Assembly (NCBI GenBank): GCA_948470475.1
Contig: OX419338.1
Location: 14,711,925 to 14,775,924 of the forward strand
Length of the DNA stretch: 64,000 nt
Direction of reading: 5' to 3'
Origin: Galaxea fascicularis
Taxonomy: Eukaryota > Cnidaria > Anthozoa > Scleractinia > Euphylliidae
The notes beneath the pieces are model-generated. The model saw only the letters and a list, made by a program, of their open reading frames with translations, searched no databases and was not told the DNA's origin. The stretch's first letter is position 1. The number at the start of each line of letters is the position of its first letter. The position numbers and the translations under genes are program-made. This document shows, piece by piece, positions 26,801 to 34,800 of the stretch.

Positions 26801-29800
26801 TGTGGGGTAGTTCGTGGGCCCTTTTCGGGGCAGGCTGTTATTTTACTAATAACAATCACACGGGGATTCTCTGAATAGTCGTGTAATAAAAGCGCATGCG
26901 GAGCCGTAGCGGATTTGTTTGTTTGCTTGTTTGCTTTTTTTGCGAGTGTTTAGGGCTGTCTTGAAGTAGGCGTAACATGAAATTTGACACCCATAACATC
27001 TGATTTCATGGTCATGGCGAGTGTACCCTCACAACTGACCTACATTTCTTCTTTCTTTAGGACCTGGTTACTCAGTTGTTGATGTCAGCTTTGAAGATTC
27101 ATCCAGCAGCTTATGACCTAGCTAAAAATTATGGTGTTATAGCTTGGATCCACTCTTTATGTTTCAAAAGGTAGGCTTGTTGACATCGAGTGTACAAATG
27201 AAAATAAATCAAGTCCAAGGTGAATCCCAGAAGTAATGACTACAAATGCAGTGACTGCGCGACAGTAATGAACTCGAAATCAAGGGGTCATTTGTCCGTG
27301 CTCTTTCAGAATGGTAGTGATTAGAATGATGGAAATTTGGCACAATAAAGAAACCCCGAATAGTCTGAAAGCGTAATAAAAACTCACCGCGTCAGACTGG
27401 AGACGAGTTAAAAGATGAGGAAGTACTTGCTCATTCTATTCATTCTACACCACGCAGCAGAATAACAGGAATGGATTCTAAGGATTCCGGAATTAGAAAA
27501 GGCATTAAATAAACGCGCCAAAAATACATTCCAACTCTTTTCATTCCAGAATGGCTCCCAAAGAAACGAGCCCCAAGACTTACTGGTAGAGAATATATTT
27601 TTGGCATCATTTGCAGAACAACCTTATCGATAGCATTTTAGTAAGGGCTGTACGACATTTTCAGATGTGATTTGGCTTCAGTAGACCCATGTTGTGCCCA
27701 CGTTCAAATATCCTGGGTTTAAGATTCTTTGTGTATTGTGCTTGCATCATAGTGTATGGAAATACCTGGAACCCAGGTTTTATCCCCAAAGGGTTTGAAT
27801 TCGGTAAAACATCGATTAAGCCAAATGGATAAAAAAAAACGTTTCAACATAAGATTGTGGAGCATTACAAAATCCAAGTCAGTTTATGGAAACGTCACAC
27901 AGTATTATCTTTCTTCTTCCTTTTAGTCCTGAAAGACTTTGCACAAGTTTGAACCTGCTTCACAACCTTTGGTTCACTTTGTATCGAGGAGAAGTTGAAA
28001 AGAGGGTTGCGGTAACAAGCAACGAGGGAGGAGAAGACACCCACGTGCAAAAGGCGGTTCGCTTACCGCCAAATGTGGCCCAGGAGTGTGTGCTTGTTTT
28101 GTGGACTCTCCTGGAACAACTTCGGTAAGAAATGAAATCTGTTCACCAGCGTCCTATCCGTGTTTGATATCTGAGTTTGATCAGTGGGCCTTTACAGTTT
28201 GTGCTCGACGACTTTATGGCAACTCTTAGGGCCTGATTACATGAGCCGGGCTGGCCCGGTTAGCCGGGCTGCTTCGGTGTGGGCTGGCCCGGTTGTCATG
28301 TAATCGCGAAGTTGATTTAGTTGCGTTTAACAAACATGCCGAGATCCCGGCAAATTCAAACCAGCCCGGTTAACCGGGCCAGCCCGCCTCATGTAATCAG
28401 GCCCTTAGAGTTTTAAGCTCCGTTTTAAGCAACTTTTAGGTAACAAATCGGTTCAAATTTACAGTCTAATTTTCCTTTGTTTGGGGGTATGGTAATGAAA
28501 CAAAGGAAAGTAAAATTTAAACCAAGAATAAAATTGAACCACAACATTTGTATTGCAGTCCCAAAAGGACATAAACACCGTCCATTCCGATAATTCCTAT
28601 TTCGGAATAACCCCAAAAGAATGGTCTCTGGTTCGTGTAAACCGCCTTTTATTGGAAAAAAACAGCTGAGGGGAAGAATTCTTGCTGACCAACAAATGCT
28701 TCTTTTAATTTTAGATCCCAACCATCAGCACGTGACACTTCCGGCTTCTTTGAACTGCTGGCGACCGTCACTTCTTACCTAAAAGCCAATCAGCAACAGT
28801 CTGGTTTATCACGTGACCGTATCGTCAGCCTGTTACAGTTGTGGTATGCGGCATTTAATGAGACATGCGCACTGAATCAACTGCTGTCTTTGAGCATCAA
28901 TAAAGGTAGCAGTATCGATACTCAACCCAGCGCCGATTGTAATGACAGTAAAGTGAAGACCGATAGCTTGTATTCTCTGCTATCAATACTCACAACGTGG
29001 GAGCCCTCTTTGAGCCCAGAGACAGATGAGATTGTTCTTCTTGTGTGGCGTTTCGGGTTATCTTGGCGTTATAAATCATCCATGGACGATACGCTAGGTA
29101 ATTGTTGTCTTCGAGGGGATGAGAGCCAGATTCCGATTCCCTTCCTTTCACTTCTTCGATGGTTTAGAAAATGTCTTGTGCGAAACCGCTCGCTTCAAAA
29201 TCGTCTTGTTACAGCGAGTCCGACTGTAGAAATCAAAGTTATCTTGCAGATTTACCAAACTGGTTTGGCTAGCGGCAAAACAGGCTTATTGGAACACTGG
29301 GGACACAGAGCTTCGCAGATAAATGTTCGCTTTTCAGTGATCAGGGAGCTGAACATGATTTGTTTGATTTTGTTCGCCGCTGTTCAGCGGACTAAACACG
29401 ATAATAGATTAGCGTTGTCTCAGCCAGCGATCTGCCAGCTGATGTCACAGGAACCTTACGCTGCATTGATCACTAAAGGACTGCAGGATGTGCTTCTTCC
29501 TTTGCTGCCTAACCCCAGTAGTGAGTGTGAAGGCGGTAGCTTTCAGGTTCAAGGCAAGTAGAATCAAATTAAAATCTGTGATGTTCACTAACAGTCGAGA
29601 CATATCCCTCGTAGGCGGTGGCTAGCAGATGACTGACGCACACTAAGAGTCTTCAAAATTACCGTATTTTGAAGGTGCGACAGATTAGCGGTAGCGACAA
29701 AAGAGCCTGAATCAAAATGGAGTTTGACCCATGGCCTCTGTGATACCGGTGCAGTGCCCTACCAACTGGGAGCTGGTCTGGTCATTTCGATCGCAGACTT

Positions 29801-30252
29801 CATAGCTTCGACTTCTTCACTCCTGTAGAAGCCTTGTCAAGGCTGTCTTTTCGCTACTACTGAAGCAGGAGTTACAACTGCCATGATCTCTCAAATTATA
29901 ATCAATTTTCACATTTCATATTTCTCGTATTTGGGTGGTGGATCCTACTTCAATAACCATCTACAAATGTCAGCTGCCTCACGCAAGTCTGCATGCAATT
30001 TTAGTTTTGTTTCTAAATTGTTTTTGTTCCTTAAACGCTTCATTTTTTTTTTTCTTTACTTCAGATGTTATCCTACAAGGGCTGGTTTCTCTATTCATGC
30101 AAGAACTGTGGATGGAAAGACCTAGTCCTGACCAGTTCCTCTCATTTTTACTCAGCTACACTGACTGTGGGTTCCCTGTGGTAGATTCACTCGTACTCGC
30201 GCTTGGTGGGACAAAAGTCATTGCATCGTGGACACAGAACCAAAATATGTAA
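664..30252 (+). CDS. URB1: URB1 (nucleolar pre-ribosomal-associated protein 1), partial, 5' end missing
   Basis: URB1/Npa1 is a very large nucleolar scaffold needed for early assembly of the 60S ribosomal subunit. Exons read from GT/AG borders with matching phase: 664-859, 1210-1347, 1953-2187, 2514-2725, 3986-4087, 4186-4448, 4857-4957, 5595-5806, 6215-6293, 7583-7747, 8896-9624, 10292-10927, 12481-12555 (or 12587), 18239-18296, 18387-18523, 19412-19476, 19825-19898, 21918-22114, 22527-22637, 23102-23165, 23279-23441, 23599-23692, 23885-24045, 24770-24881, 25836-25942, 26181-26324, 27061-27170, 27927-28124, 28715-29535, 30065-30252 (TAA stop). They give about 1,980 residues; human URB1 is about 2,270, so roughly the first 300 are outside the window. 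The product is helical and repeat-like, without catalytic motifs. Identity rests on the conserved C-terminal block (LWGPAA, SLWQQPSV, FASLSS-like VASLSSRD, EHPFYIMMN). Exon 13 to 14 has a phase conflict, described in the findings. Introns carry many mobile elements. Confidence 0.93.
1609..1788. mobile_element. CAGGG...CCCTG miniature element, hAT-like
   Basis: Starts CAGGGTTCTCAATAG and ends CTATTAAGAACCCTG, forming terminal inverted repeats. It is flanked by direct copies of AACTCT (1603-1608 and 1789-1794). Length 180 bp, non-coding, in a URB1 intron. Same architecture as elements at 11790, 16039 and 56696. Confidence 0.75.
2955..3690. repeat. Minisatellite, unit about 45 bp, about 16 diverged copies
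   Basis: Repeating unit of the form gggagaggcaccctcctca then atctcttcttgagccaag, drifting between copies. Spacing of the 'gagaggcac' motif is mostly 44-45 bp in 3220-3360. It fills most of the URB1 intron between exons ending at 2725 and starting at 3986. The unit is purine/pyrimidine-biased in alternating blocks. Confidence 0.85.
7069..7327. mobile_element. Miniature inverted-repeat element, TIR GGGGCGCTTTCCATTTAC
   Basis: The left end GGGGCGCTTTCCATTTAC is matched by its reverse complement GTAAATGGAAAGCGCCCC at the right end. Length 259 bp, no ORF, in a URB1 intron. Clear target duplications were not seen. Confidence 0.7.
11471..11709 (-). pseudogene. Penelope-like element reverse transcriptase fragment
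   Basis: On the minus strand an open stretch of about 75 residues reads FIDTIKTVQVPADHRLVFFD then VKSLFTSIPL, and later LMDLLNL. FDVKSLFTSIPL is a hallmark of Penelope-like reverse transcriptases (palm region), and the upstream VPxDHxLV spacing also fits. The rest of the polymerase and the GIY-YIG endonuclease are missing, so this is a dead fragment in a URB1 intron. Flanking sequence at 11713-11789 and 12269-12420 resembles sequence at 14781-14990 and may be the element's terminal region. Confidence 0.75.
11790..12262. mobile_element. CAGGG...CCCTG element inserted in Penelope-related sequence
   Basis: Begins CAGGGCTCGAAATTAACG and ends CGTTAACT-like AAGTTAACTTCGAGCCCTG. Flanked by GACCAA at 11784-11789 and 12263-12268. 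Inside, 'ctagcaaa...ttgcgagt' sequences repeat near both ends. It separates two pieces of the Penelope-related terminal sequence, so it inserted later. Length 473 bp. Confidence 0.75.
14781..14990. repeat. Second copy of Penelope-related terminal sequence
   Basis: Shares the order ccaatgacatcaccagagta, then ttataccatctactgacgtt, then the 'cttttcaggactac' end with 12280-12385. Only sequence similarity within the window supports the Penelope link. Confidence 0.5.
15024..15231. mobile_element. Harbinger-like miniature element, TIR GGCTATGTCTACACTAT
   Basis: The left end GGCTATGTCTACACTAT pairs with ATAGTGTAGACATAGCC at the right end. Flanked by TAA (15021-15023 and 15232-15234). TAA/TTA 3-bp duplications are typical of PIF/Harbinger elements. 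Non-coding, 208 bp. Confidence 0.75.
16039..16200. mobile_element. CAGGG...CCCTG miniature element, 162 bp
   Basis: Begins CAGGGTTGTCGCTAAG and ends GCTGCAACCCTG. Flanked by CAAATT at 16033-16038 and 16201-16206. The interior has a GCCGGCGAAATTCGCCGGC palindrome. Confidence 0.75.
16322..16451. mobile_element. Miniature inverted-repeat element, 130 bp
   Basis: AAGATTTCCGCACCGCCCC and the following catacattaattat are matched in reverse complement by ataattaatgtatg and GGGGCTGTGCGGAAATCTT. Directly adjoins the element starting at 16457. Confidence 0.7.
16457..17240. mobile_element. Element A (178-bp inverted-repeat element) split by element B
   Basis: The left half 16457-16542 and right half 17150-17240 together match the intact element A at 25432-25609 (termini AATAGGCCATTTCCGAGT / ACTCGGAAATGGCCTATT). 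The 607 bp between them are a copy of element B (see 17322-17954). This shows that B inserted into A, so A is older at this site. Confidence 0.85.
16543..17149 (-). mobile_element. Element B, copy 1, with minisatellite core, nested in element A
   Basis: Reverse orientation relative to copies 2 and 3. One end reads GTATAGGAAATCACATGATT; the other ends TTTTTTCAAGTGTATTATTA. About 16795-17065 is a 15-16 bp minisatellite built on 'cttcggaaatcttcg' and 'cggtgttcgggtgat' variants. No transposase ORF; open frames here are repeats of Ser-Glu-Asp-Pro/Arg-Arg peptides produced by the minisatellite. Confidence 0.8.
17322..17954 (+). mobile_element. Element B, copy 2
   Basis: Begins TAATAATACACTTGAAAAAA and ends near CATGTGATCACCTATAC. 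Internal order: end sequence, 'ccaatcacaatcg'-like segment, minisatellite (about 17420-17700), spacer with 'caatgccttctgcgtacctc', then an A/T-rich section containing 'cttatttattccaaattgca' in both orientations. It lies inverted to copy 1 about 170 bp away, making a large imperfect palindrome from about 16543 to 17954. Confidence 0.8.
18622..18815 (+). mobile_element. tRNA-derived SINE, plus-strand copy
   Basis: Contains a polymerase III A-box-like stretch (cagttagttagagcatcg) and a B box (ggttcaaacccc). The tRNA-like part is preceded by 'cacgggaacatatgaaccca' and followed by 'aattgcgttcgcaactgcga'. The same order is found reversed at 34556-34775. In a URB1 intron. Confidence 0.75.
20310..21440. 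mobile_element. Element with 49-bp near-perfect terminal inverted repeats, 1.1 kb
   Basis: Begins CAATAGGCCATATTCGTATT and carries on to ...GATCTAGCATGAAG; the right end is its exact reverse complement over about 49 bp, implying recent activity. The interior is A/T-rich with a G/C-richer part at 20730-20960, whose minus-strand frames are Lys/Arg-rich with no known domain. A second internal inverted repeat (tcttacgggggaat / attcccccgcaaga) lies near 21339-21385. In a URB1 intron. Confidence 0.75.
21586..21883. mobile_element. Miniature inverted-repeat element, TIR GGTGACACACTAGGCGAT
   Basis: The left GGTGACACACTAGGCGATT pairs with AATCGCCTAGTTTGTCACC. The inner part repeats 'ctacgccgatcgcggcgat' near both ends. 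Ends 35 bp before URB1 exon 21918-22114. Confidence 0.7.
21918..27170 (+). CDS. URB1: URB1 C-terminal conserved block (NopRA1 domain), ten exons
   Basis: This sub-region of the URB1 gene holds its most conserved part and fixes the identification. In order it reads YKFESANVLRALRCV, LSHSQFLEVIL, RPTLWGPAAASHHQ, SLGPSLWQQPSVTEV, VDCRKFVEQGCLSF, VASLSSRDSHVRQAGYHV, EHPFYIMMNSYLLQRP and a WMLQLLVNGMKD...YKRRHAIELAL stretch. These match the order known for the nucleolar pre-ribosomal-associated protein C-terminal domain. All exon junctions keep phase (for example 24881 to 25836 joins G to AA for Glu). The intron after 24045 contains a LINE 3' end, and the one after 24881 contains a complete miniature inverted-repeat element. 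Confidence 0.93.
24108..24473 (+). pseudogene. LINE 3' end (CR1/L2-type reverse transcriptase ORF tail)
   Basis: A frame at about 24258-24357 reads YRGSVLWNCLPDGLRQARIL then PSFKSSC, and ends with a stop. The pattern 'G..LWN.LP..LR.A..L..FK' is the usual C-terminus of CR1/L2-like LINE ORF2. A 3' tail follows to a 'cttaaataaagttatttaat' end. 5'-truncated, in a URB1 intron. Confidence 0.75.
25432..25609. mobile_element. Element A, intact copy, 178 bp
   Basis: Nearly perfect palindrome: AATAGGCCATTTCCGAGTTC on the left, with the reverse complement on the right; inner arms 'aagcgagtctaagtgcgaag' match likewise. No coding capacity. It defines the intact form of the element interrupted at 16457-17240. 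Confidence 0.85.
28229..28404. mobile_element. Harbinger-like miniature element, TIR GGGCCTGATTACATGA
   Basis: GGGCCTGATTACATGAGCC...TCATGTAATCAGGCCC, flanked by TTA on both sides (28226-28228, 28405-28407). The interior carries several 'agcccggttaaccgggc' blocks. Related in structure to 61072-61534. Confidence 0.8.
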
Positions 30253-30314
30253 CATCTTTTGCTAATAGTGGCTTTCTGGTTAATCACGAAAGGAAAACTA
30301 TTAGTGACGTCCTC

Positions 30315-30320
30315 AATAAA
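30315..30320 (+). terminator. Likely URB1 poly(A) signal
   Basis: A canonical AATAAA lies 63 bp past the URB1 stop codon, in the 211-bp gap before the CTU1 stop codon on the opposite strand. The short gap means the two 3' UTRs probably meet or overlap. No equally clear signal was found for CTU1 on the minus strand in this gap. Confidence 0.55.
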
Positions 30321-30463
30321 GCAACACACTCTTCACGAAGCAGACAAATCACAACCACATTCATTTGTTTAGATGAAGAATGATTGAAAGAGATTATTGG
30401 CCCTCTGTGCGCTGGAAACGACGAGGAATAAAAGAACTATTGATTATTGATATTTAACAGTTG

Positions 30464-31767
30464 TCAAAAGTCAATAGTCTTCGCGGAGTTGCCTTTTTCT
30501 TCATCAACCTTTTGACTGGAACCACAGTCACCACTGCTCAAGACTTCGATCTGAAACAAACAATTGAAGATCAAATTTGACTGTACAAGCTGCCAGCTGA
30601 AAAAAAGCCCATGCCATGGAACTTGGCTTTTTTCCGCTGGTTCTTCCGCTCTTTAGAAACATTTACATGTTGCGTCGCAGTTTAATGTCCATGGGAATGA
30701 GTTGTGTGTGTAAAAGAGACGCCCCAGGCATTCCCGTGCTTTGTTTTCTCTCCAGTTACCTTCATTTCACAATTCACAAAGAACTTCAGTAGAAAAGATG
30801 AGGTAAATACGTGTGGCACGTCACCAGATTATTGGTGAACCCCCAGCGGAAAGTCAAACCCATGGCCTTGAAAATTGACTGGCTCGCACGAGAGTAAACA
30901 CGTTGGAACACAACGGAATAGGCAGTTCTTCGTTTTCCTCATGTTTACTAATATGCCTTTTCTTATTTTACGATACCTATCTTTTACCAAAACGTTAAAA
31001 TAAGAAATTGCAGAAAGACCAGGAAAACCCCGTAAGACTAATGTTCGTAGCTATAGCTCACCTTGGCTTTAGTTGTTTTTCCGATACCCAACCTAAAATG
31101 GAAAAAACAGTCGTCAATGATTTATTCCGTGTTATCTCTGTGTAAACTATCCCATACTTTCTTTAGACCCTTTGCGAGTTAATTTTGCTCAGATGTAAGG
31201 AAATAAAAATTTTCACGTCACAATTGTCTTGGCGCTTGTAGTAACGGAAAAGGGTGAATTTTTTTGTAAAGTCAGATGACTGATCAAAACCCGAGTCCCA
31301 CAGTTTTTGTATCACATCCAAACACTGAGGTTATAGCGGACACGTTGTATAAGCAACTCGTTAATATAATCCCCCTAATAATACACTTGAAAAAATTACT
31401 CGATTGTCATTGGCTGAGAGCAGAGCAGTTCAAGTGTAACACCAGTGCAAATTACAACGAAGAGACTCGAAGACCGCCGAATATCGTATGAAACCTTCCG
31501 AAGATCAACCGAACACTTCCGGTGATCTCCGGATATTTTTTAAGCTTCTCCAAGTTTCGGAAGATCGAGGGCAATGCCTTCTGCGTACCTCCGTAGTCAA
31601 TGTATGGCCTGAGGCTTTATAAGTAGTCTATTTTTTCAAGTGTATTATTAATAAGTAATCACATGATTTTTCTCGTGCAACTTGGAATAAATAAGCACTT
31701 GTAAATTTTTTCAAAGACCACAAATTGCACTCGCCCTACGGGCTCGTACAATTTTGTTGGTCTTTGA

Positions 31768-31803
<36 letters not shown>

Positions 31804-34800
31804 TCGGAATCATGTGATTACCTATACAAAAGAGGCTCTGGAAGTGAGGAGATCGCAGAGAAATGCTATTGTTGCCATCAACACTGATGCAGTCAGTTAT
31901 CAGTGACTTGTGACGACCGTTTGGCTGAGATGCTGCGTAAATGTCCAGGGTGTCTCTGGGACACTGACGGATATTTTGACTAATCTACACCTTGGCAAAC
32001 CCTTGTTTAGTCCTTCCAGCAGAACGCACGCCTTGCACAACGGTTGACTGGAGATATACCCACATCTCTTGCAAACACCTACAATATAACAAGCAACCAT
32101 TATCTGTAACAGTGGCAATTAAAAAGGAAAAATGATAATTTAACTACCAGAGCACATTTTAATACCTTGTACTGGCATTTTGACATCTTTCTTGACAGAC
32201 AAGCTTTCGCCCGAATGGATAATATCTGAAACAAAAGAACAGTCATGCTCGCTTGTGCCGCCGCTTTTGGTGCTGTGGGTAATACGGCTATGTTACTATA
32301 GGGGGGGGGGGGGGGGAAGCTATCTTGGTTTATGCTTTGATATTATTTTGCTGTACAGTTTAAAGTAAGGAGCCCATCTTCTACAATCAGTTGCAAAATT
32401 GTTGAGACATTCGCAATCAAAAACATCTTTTCTTTCTCTAAAACGCTGCTGCTGAGAAATCTGTGAGATACAACACACAACCCCTCACTCTCCCCCTTTA
32501 AACTTGTTCCTCAAAGTTTCGAGCATGGTGTTGCACTGTTAGAACCTTTCATAAGACGGGGAAGGGGAGGGGAAGCTTAACATCATGGAAACATCATTGA
32601 AGGCCAAGGGCGCGATCCATTGAACCGAAATTTTCGGAAATTTCGGTCCAAAACTTAATGGATCAGTTTGGTCCACCCAGATTTTTTTCGGAAAACGGGT
32701 CCACCTTTCGAGGTGGACCCGTTGGTTCGGTTGGACCGGTCGGACCGGAAAATTGCTGTTCCATTTGACATTTCCGACCCATTCTCGTGTCCAGCACCTC
32801 TCTGTCCGGTACTTTCGGGTTTATTTTCGACATGGACAGCATGGAGAGTTTTCTGTGCAGTAATTTTAGTCGTTTAGCAGCAGATTTATCGCCGTCGCTT
32901 TTACATTCCGTGATGTGCTACTACAACAGGTAAGTAGCTGCTTCGCAAGCCAATTTTCAAAGCTATCTATTTCCACGTACGTTTTCATTGTCTAGAGCAT
33001 CAAAACTCCGATTAAACTCCCGCCATTGTTAATGGTCTTATGTTTATGTTAGTTGTTGAAGATTCTTCTTCCATTCCCAATGAGACTGAGGTCCTCGCAA
33101 GTCAACCTGATAACGAGAGAACATTTGAGCGATGGGAAGACAACAAATCAAGGCGGGAAACGCTTCATGACAAAGGAATGGAACGAGACCTGGCCGGCGT
33201 CGCGTTCCATTCGCCTTCAAGAAATTTCGAAACTTCGGTCCGGAAATTTTGGTTGAATGGATTGCGCCCCAAATAGCGTACAGTGTCTCAAGTCTTTTTG
33301 CAACTCGTTGTAGCATTCCTTGAACATGTGGTCGATTATCGCATACTCACCTAAGATTGAGCTTGGACGTATCTTTTCTAAATCCTTCAGATATGTCCGA
33401 GCATGGCCCCTGGTACAAAGAGGTATATAGCAGTTGTATCAGTACTGTGGTGACGGACGCAACTTGAATAAATGATTGACATCATGAATCGTTTGATTGC
33501 ACTCAAGATTGTTATGTGTAGGCAAACACTCCCAGATTCACCTATTGGTGCAAACTACACCATAATGAATGAATTAGATAATTGTAGATGTCCACTAAAG
33601 TATTAGGGAACAGAATGGATATGAAGATCCAAAATGGATTGCAAGAAAATATCACGTCTTCGCGAGACGCTTATCAACACTCGTCTGTTAACAGAGGTTA
33701 GAAAAATCCGAGTAAAAAAAGGAATAGCTGAAATTGAATCTCACCTGTAGGCATTAGGAGAATAAATACATTCCGTGGAGAAGTAGTCCAATTTCTTGAA
33801 ATAAGCATACCTTGGAACAAAGAGATGAAACATGTTATCCTGAGGAACATGAAGTACACGAGAAAACGTTTTGGGCCTTCGTACACCTGCGCAGCTACCA
33901 GTATGAATGAAAATAATTTACAAAACGAACCCAAGAAATACTTACATTACAATTTCCTTCTCGTAAGTGTACTTGAATGGTTTACAGCGTGGAATTGCAC
34001 CCTCTGTGCCCTGAAATAAAGCGGATAGCCGAGACTGGGTTAGAATGGTGCGTATTTCTCTGCAGAAATCATAGCCACATATACTCCCCTACCAATTATA
34101 AGGTAGACACGAGGCTACATTTAAATTATGTAGTGAAGAGCCTATCAGGGTTTTCTGGGGACAGCGCTAAACCGCTACTGATTACTGAATGTTTGTTCAA
34201 TGTGCATCCTCAACACGAGAAATGAATTATAAACCTTTGAACTTTGATTGACCAAATTTGTCATCCTAAATTTTCCAGCGAGGACGCCTTAAATTACACA
34301 TGCATCCTTGGGTATTTGGATCAATGCGAGTATCTGCGCGACTGTATATCTATCTCTCCCCTAATCCAACAAGTTACAATAAATGTGGATGTACAAGGCT
34401 GCTACTAAGAAAATTTTAAAGGGGCCCTCGGAGCCAAACACTGAGAACTTAGGAGCCCAACACATGAAGTGAAAGGTGTTGCCGTGAAAAATTAAGGCGC
34501 CCAGAGCTATTCTTCGGTTAAGCAACAGCCTTGAATGTATATGAAATAAATCAAATGAATAATGACCCTCGCAGCTGTGAACGCAATTCGTGCAATTGCG
34601 TAAAGAAGCCTGAAAAAATTCAGGACTTCAACGGGGTTTGAACCTGTGACCTCGCGATACCGGTACGATGCTCTAACCAGCTGAGCTATGAAGGCACTGG
34701 CGTTGGGAGCAGGTCAAATATGGGTTCATATGTTCCCGTGAAAGAGATGAATGTGGGTGACGAGTGTAAAATATAATGTAACACTATATGTTCAACATAT

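Noticed and set aside
31900..31990. Unspliced continuation of the CTU1 zinc-ribbon exon to a stop
   Set aside because: It gives a tail unlike the family; splicing at 31991 to the exon at 31092 restores LGIGK and correct phase.
33040..33276. 78-aa ORF inside the 32607-33270 element
   Set aside because: Hydrophilic with no domain, and no in-frame splice from the upstream 32-codon frame.
34620..34705. tRNA gene on the minus strand
   Set aside because: A and B boxes and an acceptor-like stem are present, but the anticodon arm does not fold cleanly and the same flanks recur at 18622, so it is a SINE.
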